Shown in pieces: positions 36,040-45,872 of a stretch of 64,000 nucleotides of DNA. The translations under genes and the position numbers were made by a program. Position 1 is the first letter of the stretch, and every line of letters starts with the position of its first letter. A model generated the notes under the pieces. The model worked only from the letters and a program-made list of their open reading frames with translations, was not told the origin of the DNA and made no database searches. Location of the stretch: NCBI RefSeq assembly GCF_016587375.1, contig NZ_BNJG01000002.1, positions 2,170,001 to 2,234,000 on the forward strand, in the 5' to 3' direction. This DNA is from Ktedonobacter robiniae (GTDB taxonomy: Bacteria > Chloroflexota > Ktedonobacteria > Ktedonobacterales > Ktedonobacteraceae).

Positions 36040-36058
36040 TCGTTGCGCATCACGTGGG
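36040..36058 (-). repeat. right terminal inverted repeat of the 4278-bp transposon
   Basis: Complement of the left repeat with one mismatch at position 12. It abuts the truncated IS5-type frame on its right. Confidence 0.8.
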
Positions 36059-36580
36059 CTGCTCTGCCTGCTCACTGGTGTAGCCCTCCCTGGCCAACAA
36101 AGGCGACCTCAACATGCTGGTCTGTCACTTCTTGAACACCTGCTGCCAGTTTATCAACCTGGGCTCGATCCTGCTCGTCAGCAGGAGTGACCAACTGCGT
36201 CAGCAGATGACCCAGGGTATCGACGGCCAGGTGAATTTTACTGCCTTTGCGTCGCTTGACCCCATCGTAGCCAGCTCGATGCCCGCTTTCAGGACTCGAT
36301 TGCAGCGTTGGGCTGTCAAAGATGGCCGCCGAGGGCTGCTCCTGACGTCCCTCGGCCAAGCGCAAGAGGGCGGGCAGGTCGTGGACAAAGGCCTCAAAGA
36401 CGCCAAATCTCTCGCCAGCGCTGCGTTTGCTGATAGACGGCTGCCCAGGGCGGCAAGTCGTGAGGCATCATACGCCATTGGGCTCCGGTGCGCACGATCC
36501 AGCGCAAGCCGTTGAAGACCTCACGCAGGTCGTGCTCCCGTTGGGGCGCATCTTCGGTCATCAACGTCAAGTAGCGGTAG
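36059..36580 (-). pseudogene. IS5-type transposase, N-terminal half with frameshifts
   Basis: The residues LTLMTEDAPQREHDLREVF and LRWIVRTGAQWRMMPHDLPPW mark the N-terminal part. After a shift near 36395 the frame continues as ERFGVFEAFVHDLPALLRLA, AIFDSPTLQSSPESG (first Asp) and KIHLAVDTLGHLL, and after another shift near 36070 as GYTSEQAEQ, where the transposon cuts it. The first 20 or so residues of a normal IS5 protein are missing; the frame is fused to an unrelated integrase-like transposase. Confidence 0.75.
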
Positions 36581-36584
36581 GCTC

Positions 36585-37280
36585 CCAGTTCTGGATTTTC
36601 TGCCAGCTTTTTGACCTCGTTCATGGCCTTGAGATCCGTCTTGAGGGCGCGTCGATGGCGCGTGTGAGATTTGTCTTCTAGGCCAGCAAATTGCTCTTCG
36701 ATCCAGCGTTTCAGAGTCGCATGCACGGTCTGCCGCGAGGTCTCCAGGTAGCCTGCAATCGAAGCGATGGTCCATCCCTCTGCATGGAGCTGGACGATGA
36801 CCCTCCGGGGGTGAACAGGATCGTCGATCTCGGTAAAATGAGGGAATCGGCGCGTCATTCGCTGTGGCTTGGGGCCAGTTGCCAGGATCAGCTTGAGGGT
36901 ATGTGGCGAGGGTTTCCGTCCAAACTGAGTGTAGCAAATGGAAGCAATCTCGTGCAAGGAGAGATCTGGATAGTCAGCGTGGGCATCCACGATGGCCTGA
37001 CGGACGGGAGGCGGAAGCGACCGTTTATCCTGTTTCGGCACCGGTGGCGGTGGTTCTGGGGGCAAAAGACTTGCCATCCCAGCCTGGTCGAAGAGATTGG
37101 CTTTGTAATAGATTGTGCGCTGCGACATACTCGTTTCGGCGGCGCGCTCTCTGGGCGTCTGCCCCCAAAGGAGCACGGGGCGCAAAATTTCATAGTGGAT
37201 CTGCGCGCTGTCTTTGAGCACGGCTGAATTTGCTGCCAGTCATGCGTTGGTTCCCGGCGCTCGTTTCTTTGCCTGAGCAT
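36585..37280 (-). pseudogene. integrase-type transposase, N-terminal part (IS481-like)
   Basis: Helix-turn-helix segments (SMSQRTIYYKANLFDQAGM; WTIASIAGYLETSRQTVHATL) typical of the DNA-binding half of rve-type transposases. There is a frameshift near 37222, between DWQQIQP and LKDSAQIHYEILRP, and the protein ends after NPELGAYRY, where it fuses to the IS5-type frame. The catalytic domain is gone. Confidence 0.65.
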
Positions 37281-37401
37281 AGAGACTCCTTCGGGGAAAA
37301 ACACCGTGGGACGCGAATCATCTCTCCTGCCAGTAATCCTACCCAATTTGAGGGCAGCGCGCAAGGTTTTTGCAATCGGTACTGCACATATTTGTCAATG
37401 C

Positions 37402-38091
37402 TCATTTGTCTAAGTTTGGTGAAACTAGCCCGCGCTCAATACCGACGGTCACCGCTGAGACGCGCGAATCCACGCCAAGTTTTGTATAGATGCTCGTGAG
37501 ATGGGAACTGACAGTACGGATACTGATACCAAGCCGTGCGGCGATCTCCTTGCTGCGTTCGCCGCGTGCTACTGCTTGTAACACCTCGCACTCCCGTTCG
37601 GTCAATATGCCCTCTTTATCCCCCTCAGCGCCTGACAATGGCGGGTTAGGCGTATCAGTGGTGTGAGCCAGAATGCGGGCCATGATTTCTGGCTGAAGGA
37701 GCATATCACCGCGAGCCGCCGCGCGAATAGCGTGAAACAATGTCTCGCGGTTGGTATCCTTGAGCAAATAGCCGCATGCGCCTGCCCGCAGCCCGCGCAG
37801 CAGCAAATCGTCTTCGTTATAGGTGGTCAGGATCACGACAGCAATATGCGGCCAGCGTTCTCGTATCCGGGTAATTGCTTCCAGACCGTCCATACCGGGC
37901 ATACGCAGATCCATCAGCACGACATCTGGCTGAAGCTCTTCAACCACACGCACAGCTGTGGCTCCATCCTCTGCGTCGCCGAGCATGGTAAAGCCTTTGC
38001 CTGCGATTTCCAGCATCATGCGTAGCCCTTCGCGCACGACGAGGTGATCGTCAACGACCACAATGCGAATGGTATCCTGTATTTCGTTCAT
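37402..38091 (-). CDS. NarL/FixJ-type response regulator
   Basis: A 229-residue protein. The receiver domain (about 8-125) has the acidic pair in VVVDDH, the phospho-acceptor Asp in VVLMDLRMPGMDG, Thr in VILTTY and Lys in YLLKDT. The LuxR-type HTH (about 165-225) reads LTERECEVLQAVARG and RTVSSHLTSIYTKLGV. It lies downstream of a histidine-kinase fragment on the same strand, 396 bases away, and is probably its former partner. Start at the ATG 38091. Confidence 0.9.
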   Translation of the reverse strand: MNEIQDTIRIVVVDDHLVVREGLRMMLEIAGKGFTMLGDAEDGATAVRVVEELQPDVVLMDLRMPGMDGLEAITRIRERWPHIAVVILTTYNEDDLLLRGLRAGACGYLLKDTNRETLFHAIRAAARGDMLLQPEIMARILAHTTDTPNPPLSGAEGDKEGILTERECEVLQAVARGERSKEIAARLGISIRTVSSHLTSIYTKLGVDSRVSAVTVGIERGLVSPNLDK

Positions 38092-38487
38092 GACTTGAGC
38101 GGCAGGATACCTCTCTTTTCAGGGCTGTCTTTGCTCCACATGGAAAAGCGATGAAAGAGAGGTTGCAGCGGAAGCGGCTTGTCAGGCCTGAGCCTTCAAG
38201 CATATAGTTGTCAACTCTTCTTTTTCCGATAGCTTCTTTAGCCACCTTGCCAAATCACTTTGAAATTTGTGAAGAAAAAACGGCCTGAAGGGGCGGGTAT
38301 TCTACCATTCCTCCTTTCGATGCAACAAACAAAGCCCTCTGGATTCTTTTTAACAACTTGGAACTGGCGCTGGCATGGATATGTATCTCATATGTCCAGC
38401 CAGGGATTTCTGGCTGGACATTCAAGGCTCTTGCAAGCCTCCTCCCTCAGTCAGGAGTCATTGACAAGCACACGTTCTCGCTTTGAC
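38092..38487. other. gap between response regulator and kinase, with hairpin
   Basis: No gene. A hairpin with 11-bp arms (TGTCCAGCCAG and CTGGCTGGACA) lies near 38393-38420. Most two-component pairs of this type are adjacent, so the gap may reflect an insertion or rearrangement. Confidence 0.4.
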
Positions 38488-39113
38488 TTACTCCCCATGC
38501 CTGAAGGACATGGGTTTTACGGGATGTGTCTGATAAGGAAGGTAGAGGCGCACGGTTGTACCCTGACCCGGTTCACTATTGATCAGGAGATGCCCGTTCA
38601 TCAGGCGCGCTCGTTCCCGTAGCCCCAGCAGGCCATAATGCCCGGTTTTGACCTGTTCGGGGTCAAAGCCAATCCCATTATCTTCTATATCAAAGGTGAT
38701 CCCCCCATTCTCAACGCTTGATCGTATCCAGGCTTGGCTCGCCTGGGAGTGACGCGCGATATTGGTCAACCCCTCGCTGGCCATACGCAAAAAATGTTTA
38801 TGATAGTCGCCTGGCAACACCGCTTGTAGGCAGCAGGTGCAGGCGATACCGGTCGAATGTGCGAAATGCTGCGCCTCGGCCTCGATGGCTGTGAGAATAT
38901 CGTTGGTGGAGGCGGGCTCTGTGCGTAGATCTGTGATGATGGCACGCGCGCTGGTAATGGTGGCTCGCGACCGCGTCATTGCCTGTCGCACAATGGTCAG
39001 TGCCTGCTCATACCCTTGCTCGATGAGAAGTGAATCGATGGTTTCTAACTGCATCGTCAGGCCAACGAGCCCCTGGGCCAGGGTATCATGCAGTTCGCGT
39101 GCCATGCGCTGGC
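38488..39113 (-). pseudogene. sensor histidine kinase, C-terminal catalytic part
   Basis: HisKA_3 dimerisation box with the phospho-acceptor His in RMARELHDTLAQGL, then an HATPase domain (ASEGLTNIARHSQAS; IEDNGIGFDPEQ; GHYGLLGLRERARLMNG). All sensing and membrane regions are missing: the frame upstream of about 39113 is the complement of the FtsX permease start. The kinase is therefore cut off at a head-to-head junction. The frame formally starts at 39249, but those codons are not conserved. Confidence 0.75.
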
Positions 39114-39139
39114 ATGTTCGAGGGGAAAGGGGCACAGTG

Positions 39140-41676
39140 ATGGATTTCTCCATGAGTCTTTTTGGCCTCTCCGCGACAACACAGGCCCTGCTACTTGCTG
39201 TCTTAGTAGGGGGATGTTTACTAATGCTTGCAGGGGTGAGTGTGAACAACCCGTTGCTGTGGCGGATGGGCGTGCGTAATATTGTGCGTCACCGTGCTCA
39301 GACGCTCACCATGCTCTCTGGCTTGCTACTCTCTTCCATGTTTCTCACCATCTCTTTGGCTTACCAGATAGTCTCTCTCACTCATTGGTGGCTGACCGCC
39401 TGCTAAAAGTTGGTGATGTTGACGAGTCTGTCAGCAGCCACTTTACGCAAGCTCAGATTGATAGCGCCCTCACCCAGATTAGACAGCAAGCGGGGGTGCA
39501 GGCAGCTACAGCGGTCTACCTGAGGCCCCTGGGAGTGGATTTTCGTGTACAGCGAACGGGCACTCTCCAGACCAATCAGTATATTCTGGGGGTCCCGCCT
39601 GACTTTGAACACACCTATGGTTCTTTACACAATAGCCAGGGGCAGACGGTGTCTAGCGCGAGCTTACGCTCTGGCGAAGTATTGCTCAGTCGTTCAGTCG
39701 CAAGGTCATTGGATATCAAGCCGGGCGATCACATACAGCTAACCATGCATGGGCAGAATGGGACGTTAAATGCTCTCGTGCGAGACATTCTCTCGAACGA
39801 CCCAGTCATGACGGGGGGCGAACTTGCTGCTAATGGGTCCTATCCAGAAATACTCCTTCCTCTGGAGATGCTCCAGCAATTTAGTCTGCACTCTACCCAT
39901 CAATCTCTGCCCCCCAATCTCATCTGTATCAAGAATGTTGGTGGTCCGGGGAGCAGCCAGGCCGTTCTCACCTTCTTAGAACGGTACTTTCACACACCAA
40001 CGGATACACACGGGCGGCTTCCTGTCACTTTTAATAGTACAATCATTCACCCTCTCAACCCAAAGTTTGTAGAGTACACTGGCGGGAACCCGGTCGCGAA
40101 CAAAGGCGATTTCTTGACAACGTCGGCTGGCCGACAGGTTGATCTGTTCCTGCCTGTCTGTACGGGTCTGTTAATCAGTATGGGCCTCTTGCTTCTGGTC
40201 TTGTTGTGCCTGTTCCTGGCGGCGGATCGACGGATGGAGCTAGGTATGGCGCGAGCCATCGGTTTGCAGAGGCACCACCTGGTCCAGGCCCTGCTGATTG
40301 AATGTTGTGGCTATAGCTTGCTGGCTGTCGTCCCAGGTGTGCTGCTTGGCCTGGGTGCCCTGAAACTTGAATTATTAACGCTCTCTACGCTCCCCTCTTT
40401 AAGTTTCACCTCTAGTGCGGGATTTCCACTTCAGCTCTGGATAAACTGGCAGAGCGTACTGATGGTACTGTGTGTCGGTGTGCTGACGACGCTCATCATG
40501 ACCTGGTTAACTGGCATCTGGATCAGCCATGGCAATATTGTCACCACGATCCGTAATTTGGATGACCCTCATCGCCAGGTGAGCCTCAAGGATCTTCTGA
40601 GCGAACTAAAAACCGCGCCAGCCCTGACACGGCGTGGTGTCATTCTCCTGCGGTTGCTCCGAGCGTTCTTCATGCGCGGTCCGCTCTGTCTCCTGGTGGG
40701 TTACCTGGTGCTGCGATTGGGGCAAATCCTGGTTGTAGGCTGGCTGGAACAACTAGGTGTGGGTGTGCTGATTGGTGGCGGGGGGCTGTTTCTCACCTGG
40801 TTAAGTACTGTCTTCCGCTTTCCAGTAGCACTTGCCCGCTGGCTTGGCCGAATGCTTGTTGGCCTGGGCTGGCTACTGTATGGCCTTCAGACCGGGGCCG
40901 GGACGCTGCTCTTCGTTTTTAGCACCACATTGCCGCCTAGTGGCCAGCTCAACAATGAGGAGCTTTTACTTGGTCTCCTATTCAGTCTACTTATGCCGCT
41001 GATTGGCCTGGTTGTGCTGGTACTTAGCAACAGCGACGGCCTGGCAAACGCGTTGCATATGCTCCTTCGGCAAGTGCCTGCCCTGGCACCGATAAGCCGT
41101 ACAAGCCTCTCCTATCCACTGACATTTCGCTTCCGTACTGGTGTCGCTGTCTCCCTGCTCAGCCTGGTGCTGTTCCTGGTCATGCTCATCATGACCAACA
41201 ATTTTGGTATTGGGCAGCAGCTGGTGGACACGTCCTCCAGCTCATCCGATGCACTGTTTATCGCCGCACAAAATGCCTACACGATGAGCATTACACGGTT
41301 TCTCATATCGTACCTGGTCATCGGGATCTTGTTTGGCGCGGTTTCGATTGGCGTCATCGCTATTCGTGCCGTAGCAGAGCGGCGGCAGCAGATCGGTATG
41401 CTACGTGCGCTTGGCTTCTCACGAATATTGGTGCGGCGCTCATTCTTGCTGGAGACGAGTTTTATCGTGACATTGAGCCTGCTCATTGGCACGACCCTGA
41501 CCTGGTGGCTGGTCTCGCAGATTGCTTACGCCACCTCGAAAGATTTCTCAGTCCCGCTGCTTCCAACGCTTGACCTCTTGTTGGGATGCTACCTGGTGTC
41601 TTTCGTTTGCACCGTTGTTCCTGCTCAACAAGCTTCTGGCATCATCCCCGCCGAAGCGTTGCGCTATGAAGACTAA
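39140..41676 (+). CDS. FtsX/MacB-type ABC transporter permease (frameshifted)
   Basis: About 845 residues with two FtsX cores. It has an N-terminal membrane segment (LLLAVLVGGCLLMLAGV), a large extracytoplasmic domain (about 85-290), a helix cluster, and a second cluster ending in RRQQIGMLRALGFSRILVRR and QQASGIIPAEALRYED. The opening frame stops at 39406, while the main frame opens at 39385 and aligns if one base is restored near 39366 (LAYQ to DSLSHSLVADRL). No ATPase is encoded nearby. It precedes the membrane-anchored and S41 peptidase genes on the same strand. Confidence 0.75.
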
Positions 41677-41711
41677 AGAAACATGTGATAGAGCAAGAGA
41701 AGGAGGAACGG

Positions 41712-42323
41712 ATGCTGAACAAGGATGAGCATCACACGAGCCTGCTCCAGCACAAGCCGCTGCGACAACAGAAATTGCGCCTCGCGCCCTTTCTGCTCCT
41801 GCTGGGAGGGATGGTTATTCTGAGCGCGCTACTCCTGCTCGGCTGGCAGGTATATACCACGAACAATGCCTCTTCGAGCACTAATTCAAACACAGGCCAG
41901 AGATCAGCACAAGATGATAGCCCTACCCAGAACCCCTGGGATGAGTATCCTGATGTGTACTGGCAGACACTGAGAGCGCAGGTTGCTCAGAGATTGCATA
42001 TGAGCGAGCAGCAAATACAGGACAATTTGCACGCAACGCTTCTTGCAAATGTCACTGCCGATGGTAAAAAGAATGGCATTAGTTCAGCCAATGCTGCGAA
42101 ATGGATGAACGATCTTGCCAGCGCACATGGCATTTCACAGACGCAGCTCCATACGATAAAGATTACTGCGATTCGAGAGGCTCACAAAGTCCTGGTAAAT
42201 CGGCATATTTTGACGCAGCAGCAGGCAGACGAGAATATGCGCATGATGAATCAGGATGACTTGAACTTTCATATGGTGGAAGCATTTTCTGGAGGAGATG
42301 ATTCTAATGGTCAAAAGAAATGA
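41712..42323 (+). CDS. membrane-anchored protein of unknown function
   Basis: A 203-residue protein with a basic N-terminus, one hydrophobic helix (about 25-48), a Ser/Asn-rich linker, and an extracytoplasmic helical domain with heptad-like spacing (VYWQTLRAQVAQRLHMS; NAAKWMNDLASAHGIS). AAGGAGG lies five bases before the ATG. Its end overlaps the S41 peptidase start by 17 bases, so the two are translationally coupled. Possibly a partner or substrate of that peptidase. Not recognised. Confidence 0.7.
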   Translation: MLNKDEHHTSLLQHKPLRQQKLRLAPFLLLLGGMVILSALLLLGWQVYTTNNASSSTNSNTGQRSAQDDSPTQNPWDEYPDVYWQTLRAQVAQRLHMSEQQIQDNLHATLLANVTADGKKNGISSANAAKWMNDLASAHGISQTQLHTIKITAIREAHKVLVNRHILTQQQADENMRMMNQDDLNFHMVEAFSGGDDSNGQKK

Positions 42324-43776
42324 AAAGCCGGAGCGTGAAGGGAGAGAGACAGGAGTGTCTCTCCCCGGCAGGCAATGGTGGCGGCGCGACAGTGTCACAC
42401 TGGTGCGCCTGCTGATAGCGGTAGTGTTGATCGTAGCAGGCTTCTGGTATCTCACATGGCGAGCGGCACCTCCCACCGTGTTTGGCCTCGCATCGTGCGA
42501 TGCTGGACCTGCACCATTCGCGCCAAATATAACCCCGGCTGCCAGCAGTGTACACACCATAAAACAGGCATACAACTGTATTCTCGATAGATATCCAGGA
42601 GCCCTCGATTCCCAGAGGCTTCTCCAGTATGCGATGATCGGTATGGTCAACTACCTTGTGCAAAAGCACCAGGATCAACGCAATGCTGTCTTGCCCGCGC
42701 TGACTGGCGATCGTCAGAAGGACTGGCAGGCGTTTGAGCAGGCGTACAAGGCGATGACCGCGCATCGTTCGTTCAACCAGCGTGAATGTGTTGCTGCGGC
42801 GATTACAGAGATGGTGAACGGTTTGCATGACAACCATGCCTACTACCAGCCAGCCTTGGCAGGCGGGAACCCCACTGGTAATGTGCAACCCGGCACCCGA
42901 ATCGGGCTGGGCATTCACCTTAGCTTCGAGCCCGACCAGCTTGTGCATGCCTTGCCTCCACTCTATATTCTACAGGTTGATCCGGGCAGCCCTGCAGAGA
43001 AGGCTGGGGTGCGTCCTGGTGATACCATCGTCACTGTCAATGGGCTCCCTCTCTTTATCGGTCAACAACCAGTGCAGCAGGCAATACTCCAGCTCTTTGC
43101 TTTGGCGCCCGTACAACTTCAGGTGCGGCATCCTGGATCTGATGAGATCAAAAGCGTGCATCTGGCTCCTGCCGCATTCCCAGTGGCTCCTCTCGTCTCT
43201 AAACGGATGCTGCCTGGGAACATCCTCTATGTGCATTTCACCGAGTTTGAGAGAGGTGTCTATGAGCAGATCCACAGCGCCGTGCAAGAGGCGGGAGCAC
43301 AACTCAAGGGCCTGGTTCTCGATCTGCGGGGGAATGGTGGGGGAGATGTAGAGGAACAGAGGCGTGTGATCAGTCTATTTGCCCACAATCAGATCATTGC
43401 TTCCTTTGTTGACAAACAAGGGCAACGTACAGATCAGAGGACAGATGAGAGTATACCCCTGCTCCACGTTCAGCTCGCTGCACTCATTGATCGAGGCTGC
43501 GCTTCTGCCTGTGATGCGACCGCTATGGATATTCGTGATCTTCACCTAGGACGTCTGGTGGGAGAAAGAACGGCGGGAGTGGTCTCTGGACCCTCTAGCG
43601 GTTTCTTTCTTGATGATGGGAGCCTCGTGGTCGTGCCTGTTTCATTCATGCAAGGGCCGGCTGGTGAGATCATCGATGGCATTGGCGTACCACCTGACGA
43701 TGAAGTGCGCCCCACACAGACAGATCTGGCTACAGGCCGTGATCCTGTCCTTGAGAAAGCCTCCAAGGCTTTCTAA
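42307..43776 (+). CDS. S41-family C-terminal processing peptidase with PDZ domain
   Basis: A 489-residue protein with a single N-terminal membrane helix (about 35-55), a PDZ domain at about 205-290 (GVRPGDTIVTVNGLP), and a tail-specific protease core (YVHFTEF; LKGLVLDLRGNGGGD; IDRGCASACDATAM with the probable nucleophile Ser; GERTAGVVSGPSSGF). It cleaves protein C-termini outside the membrane. GGAGGAG precedes the ATG. It closes the FtsX-anchored protein-peptidase cluster and is followed by a hairpin terminator. Confidence 0.85.
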   Translation: MVKRNEKPEREGRETGVSLPGRQWWRRDSVTLVRLLIAVVLIVAGFWYLTWRAAPPTVFGLASCDAGPAPFAPNITPAASSVHTIKQAYNCILDRYPGALDSQRLLQYAMIGMVNYLVQKHQDQRNAVLPALTGDRQKDWQAFEQAYKAMTAHRSFNQRECVAAAITEMVNGLHDNHAYYQPALAGGNPTGNVQPGTRIGLGIHLSFEPDQLVHALPPLYILQVDPGSPAEKAGVRPGDTIVTVNGLPLFIGQQPVQQAILQLFALAPVQLQVRHPGSDEIKSVHLAPAAFPVAPLVSKRMLPGNILYVHFTEFERGVYEQIHSAVQEAGAQLKGLVLDLRGNGGGDVEEQRRVISLFAHNQIIASFVDKQGQRTDQRTDESIPLLHVQLAALIDRGCASACDATAMDIRDLHLGRLVGERTAGVVSGPSSGFFLDDGSLVVVPVSFMQGPAGEIIDGIGVPPDDEVRPTQTDLATGRDPVLEKASKAF

Positions 43777-43813
43777 CATGTGGTACATACTCTCTAGTTG
43801 TTCCTGGAATAAA

Positions 43814-43839
43814 GCGGTACTGCCGTCTGGCAGTACCGC
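43814..43839. terminator. hairpin terminator after the S41 peptidase
   Basis: An 11-bp stem (GCGGTACTGCC / GGCAGTACCGC) with loop GTCT, between the convergent S41 peptidase and oligoendopeptidase genes. A second weaker stem follows (CACTGGC / GCCAGTG). Confidence 0.7.
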
Positions 43840-43948
43840 GCTCCTGTGCGATGGCACCACTGGCGCAGAAGCCAGTGACGCAAATCCAGAAGGAACGGAT
43901 GCATTAAGGCTCAAATAACATTTTGTTCTTCCTCTCTATTTGTACATT

Positions 43949-45760
43949 TTACTCCGTAGAACTCGTCAGTTGTTCGAGTCGCTCAACATAGTCGGCCAGT
44001 ACAGCAAAGGTGGCCTCGATTGGCTCAGGTGTGCGCAGATCGACGCCTGCCTGCTGAAGGACATCCAGCGGATAACGAGCGTTGCCAGTGCGCAAAAATG
44101 CAAGGTAGCGTTCAACCGCTTGAGGCTGGGAGGCGAGAATTGAACGCGCCAGGGCGTTCGCAGCAGCGATACCTGTTGTGTACTGGAAGACGTAGAAGTT
44201 CGCATACAAATGGCCAAAGGTAGCCCAGGTAATGCCATCACGCGCGGCATCCACTTCAACCTCACTGCCGTAGCCCTCCGCCAGGAAGTCAGCAAAAAGG
44301 CCATTGAGAACATCGGCGGTCAGGGCCTTGCCGCGCTCCACACGCTCATACATTTCCAACTCAAGGCGGGCCAGCAGGGGCATGATAAAGTAATAACGGT
44401 GGAAATTGTTCATGGCCTCATCCAGCAGCCCAATCTGGAAATCGCGCTCAGGGCGCGTGCGCAACAGATGCGCCCGTACCATTGCCTGGTGAAAGTTTGA
44501 AGCAGTCTCAGCCACAAACATCGAATAATCGCTGTATACAAGCGGCTGCGTCTGCCAGGTCAGATAGGAATGCATCGAGTGCCCAAGTTCGTGCGCCAGG
44601 GTGCTCATGCCTTTCAGAGAGTCATCATAGCTCATGAAGATAAAAGGATGTGTCCCCGGACAGCCAGAGGAGAATGCCCCAAGGCGTTTACCCTGATTGG
44701 GATAGATATCCACCCAGCGTTCTTGCAGACAGCCCCGGCGCAGAATCTGCACATACTCATCACCGAGCGGCTGAAGTCCTTCAGCAATCCAATCGACCGC
44801 CTGTGTATAGGGCAGAGCAGGCAGTTCCGTGGTCAACGGCGAATAGAGATCGTAGGTATGCAGAGTTTTATATCCCAACACGCGTCGCCGCAGTGCCCAG
44901 TAGCGATGCCAGGTGGGGAGGTTCCGACGAAAGGCCTGGATGACGTTGTCATAGACCTCAACGGGGATATTGTCAATCGCGAGCCGCGCTTCCAGGGCGG
45001 AGCGATAGCCATGCGCGCGCGCGAAAAAGAGATACTGCTTAATCCCGCCCTCCAGGTTGCTGGCCAGTGTCTTTTTGAAAGCGAGATAGCCATCATGGTA
45101 ATTTTCCCAGGCGGTGCGGCGCGTCTCGCGGTCAGCGCTGGACCAAAGTGCGACAGTTGTGCCCTGAGCGACCGGGTACTCCTCGCCAGTACTCGATTTT
45201 GCGGGCTGAAAGCGCATCTCGGCGCTGGTCAGAGATCTCATAACGCTCTGTGTCGTCGCAAAGGGATCGTTGAGCGCGCCCAATAGCTCTTCAACTTCAG
45301 GTGAGCGCACATGGGCCTGCAAGCGCAAAAGATCCTCTAAATAATGAGTATACGCAGCCAGGCGTGAGTCTGAGCTGGCCCACTGCGAGAGCTTTTCTGC
45401 GCCATTCGCCAGAAGCTCTGGTTTGATAAAGGCCAGTGCCGCGCTCACCTGCCCATTGAGCGTCGCTGCCCTGCTGATCAGAGCTGCCGCCTCTTCATTG
45501 CTGGTATCGACGCTCGTCAAAAGCTCGGCATACATAGATAACTTCTGGACACGCACGATGACCTGAAAGAATGCATCGAGCGCCTCGGCCAAGATCGCGG
45601 GACCATTCAGCTTACCATGATACTTTTCAAAGGCCGGCAATTCCGCTTGCACCAGCTGATATTCAGTTTCCCAGGCTGCGATATTGGGAAATACACTGGC
45701 AACGTCCCAGGTATCCTCCTGGCGTTGCGCGCTACGTGGGGGAAGAGTAGTCTTTGGCAT
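43949..45760 (-). CDS. pepF: oligoendopeptidase F (M3 family)
   Basis: A 603-residue cytoplasmic zinc endopeptidase cleaving short peptides. The zinc site is in LAHELGHSMHSYLT, with the third ligand Glu downstream in FVAETASNFHQAM. The N-terminal helical domain, the FAFS-like GAFSSGCPGTHPF loop and the C-terminal GITWATFGHLYANFYVFQY segment match PepF. Length is normal and no frameshift is seen. Single gene with its own upstream region. Confidence 0.95.
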   Translation of the reverse strand: MPKTTLPPRSAQRQEDTWDVASVFPNIAAWETEYQLVQAELPAFEKYHGKLNGPAILAEALDAFFQVIVRVQKLSMYAELLTSVDTSNEEAAALISRAATLNGQVSAALAFIKPELLANGAEKLSQWASSDSRLAAYTHYLEDLLRLQAHVRSPEVEELLGALNDPFATTQSVMRSLTSAEMRFQPAKSSTGEEYPVAQGTTVALWSSADRETRRTAWENYHDGYLAFKKTLASNLEGGIKQYLFFARAHGYRSALEARLAIDNIPVEVYDNVIQAFRRNLPTWHRYWALRRRVLGYKTLHTYDLYSPLTTELPALPYTQAVDWIAEGLQPLGDEYVQILRRGCLQERWVDIYPNQGKRLGAFSSGCPGTHPFIFMSYDDSLKGMSTLAHELGHSMHSYLTWQTQPLVYSDYSMFVAETASNFHQAMVRAHLLRTRPERDFQIGLLDEAMNNFHRYYFIMPLLARLELEMYERVERGKALTADVLNGLFADFLAEGYGSEVEVDAARDGITWATFGHLYANFYVFQYTTGIAAANALARSILASQPQAVERYLAFLRTGNARYPLDVLQQAGVDLRTPEPIEATFAVLADYVERLEQLTSSTE

Positions 45761-45872
45761 TTTGGTCTGTTACCTTTCTGTCTGTAGAATTGACCCGAAA
45801 AAATGGGTCTTCCGCAACTTTCGTACTCAGCTGAAGTATATGCATCCTGAACTTTTTTTGGAGCACAACACC

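Larger units (their letters stand above)
31781..36058. mobile_element. 4278-bp transposon carrying transposase, NmrA oxidoreductase and LysR regulator
   Basis: The ends are inverted repeats of 19 bp with one mismatch (CCCACGTGATGTGCAACGA at 31781-31799; the complement of 36040-36058 reads CCCACGTGATGCGCAACGA). The flanks are CTACT (31776-31780) and CTGCT (36059-36063), a 5-bp target duplication with one substitution. Removing the element and one flank copy restores an IS5-type reading frame (YTSEQAEQ joined to AAQEQGIRLEV). Inside are a 665-residue DDE transposase and two passenger genes that face away from each other. That the internal transposase mobilises the whole unit is inferred. Confidence 0.8.
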
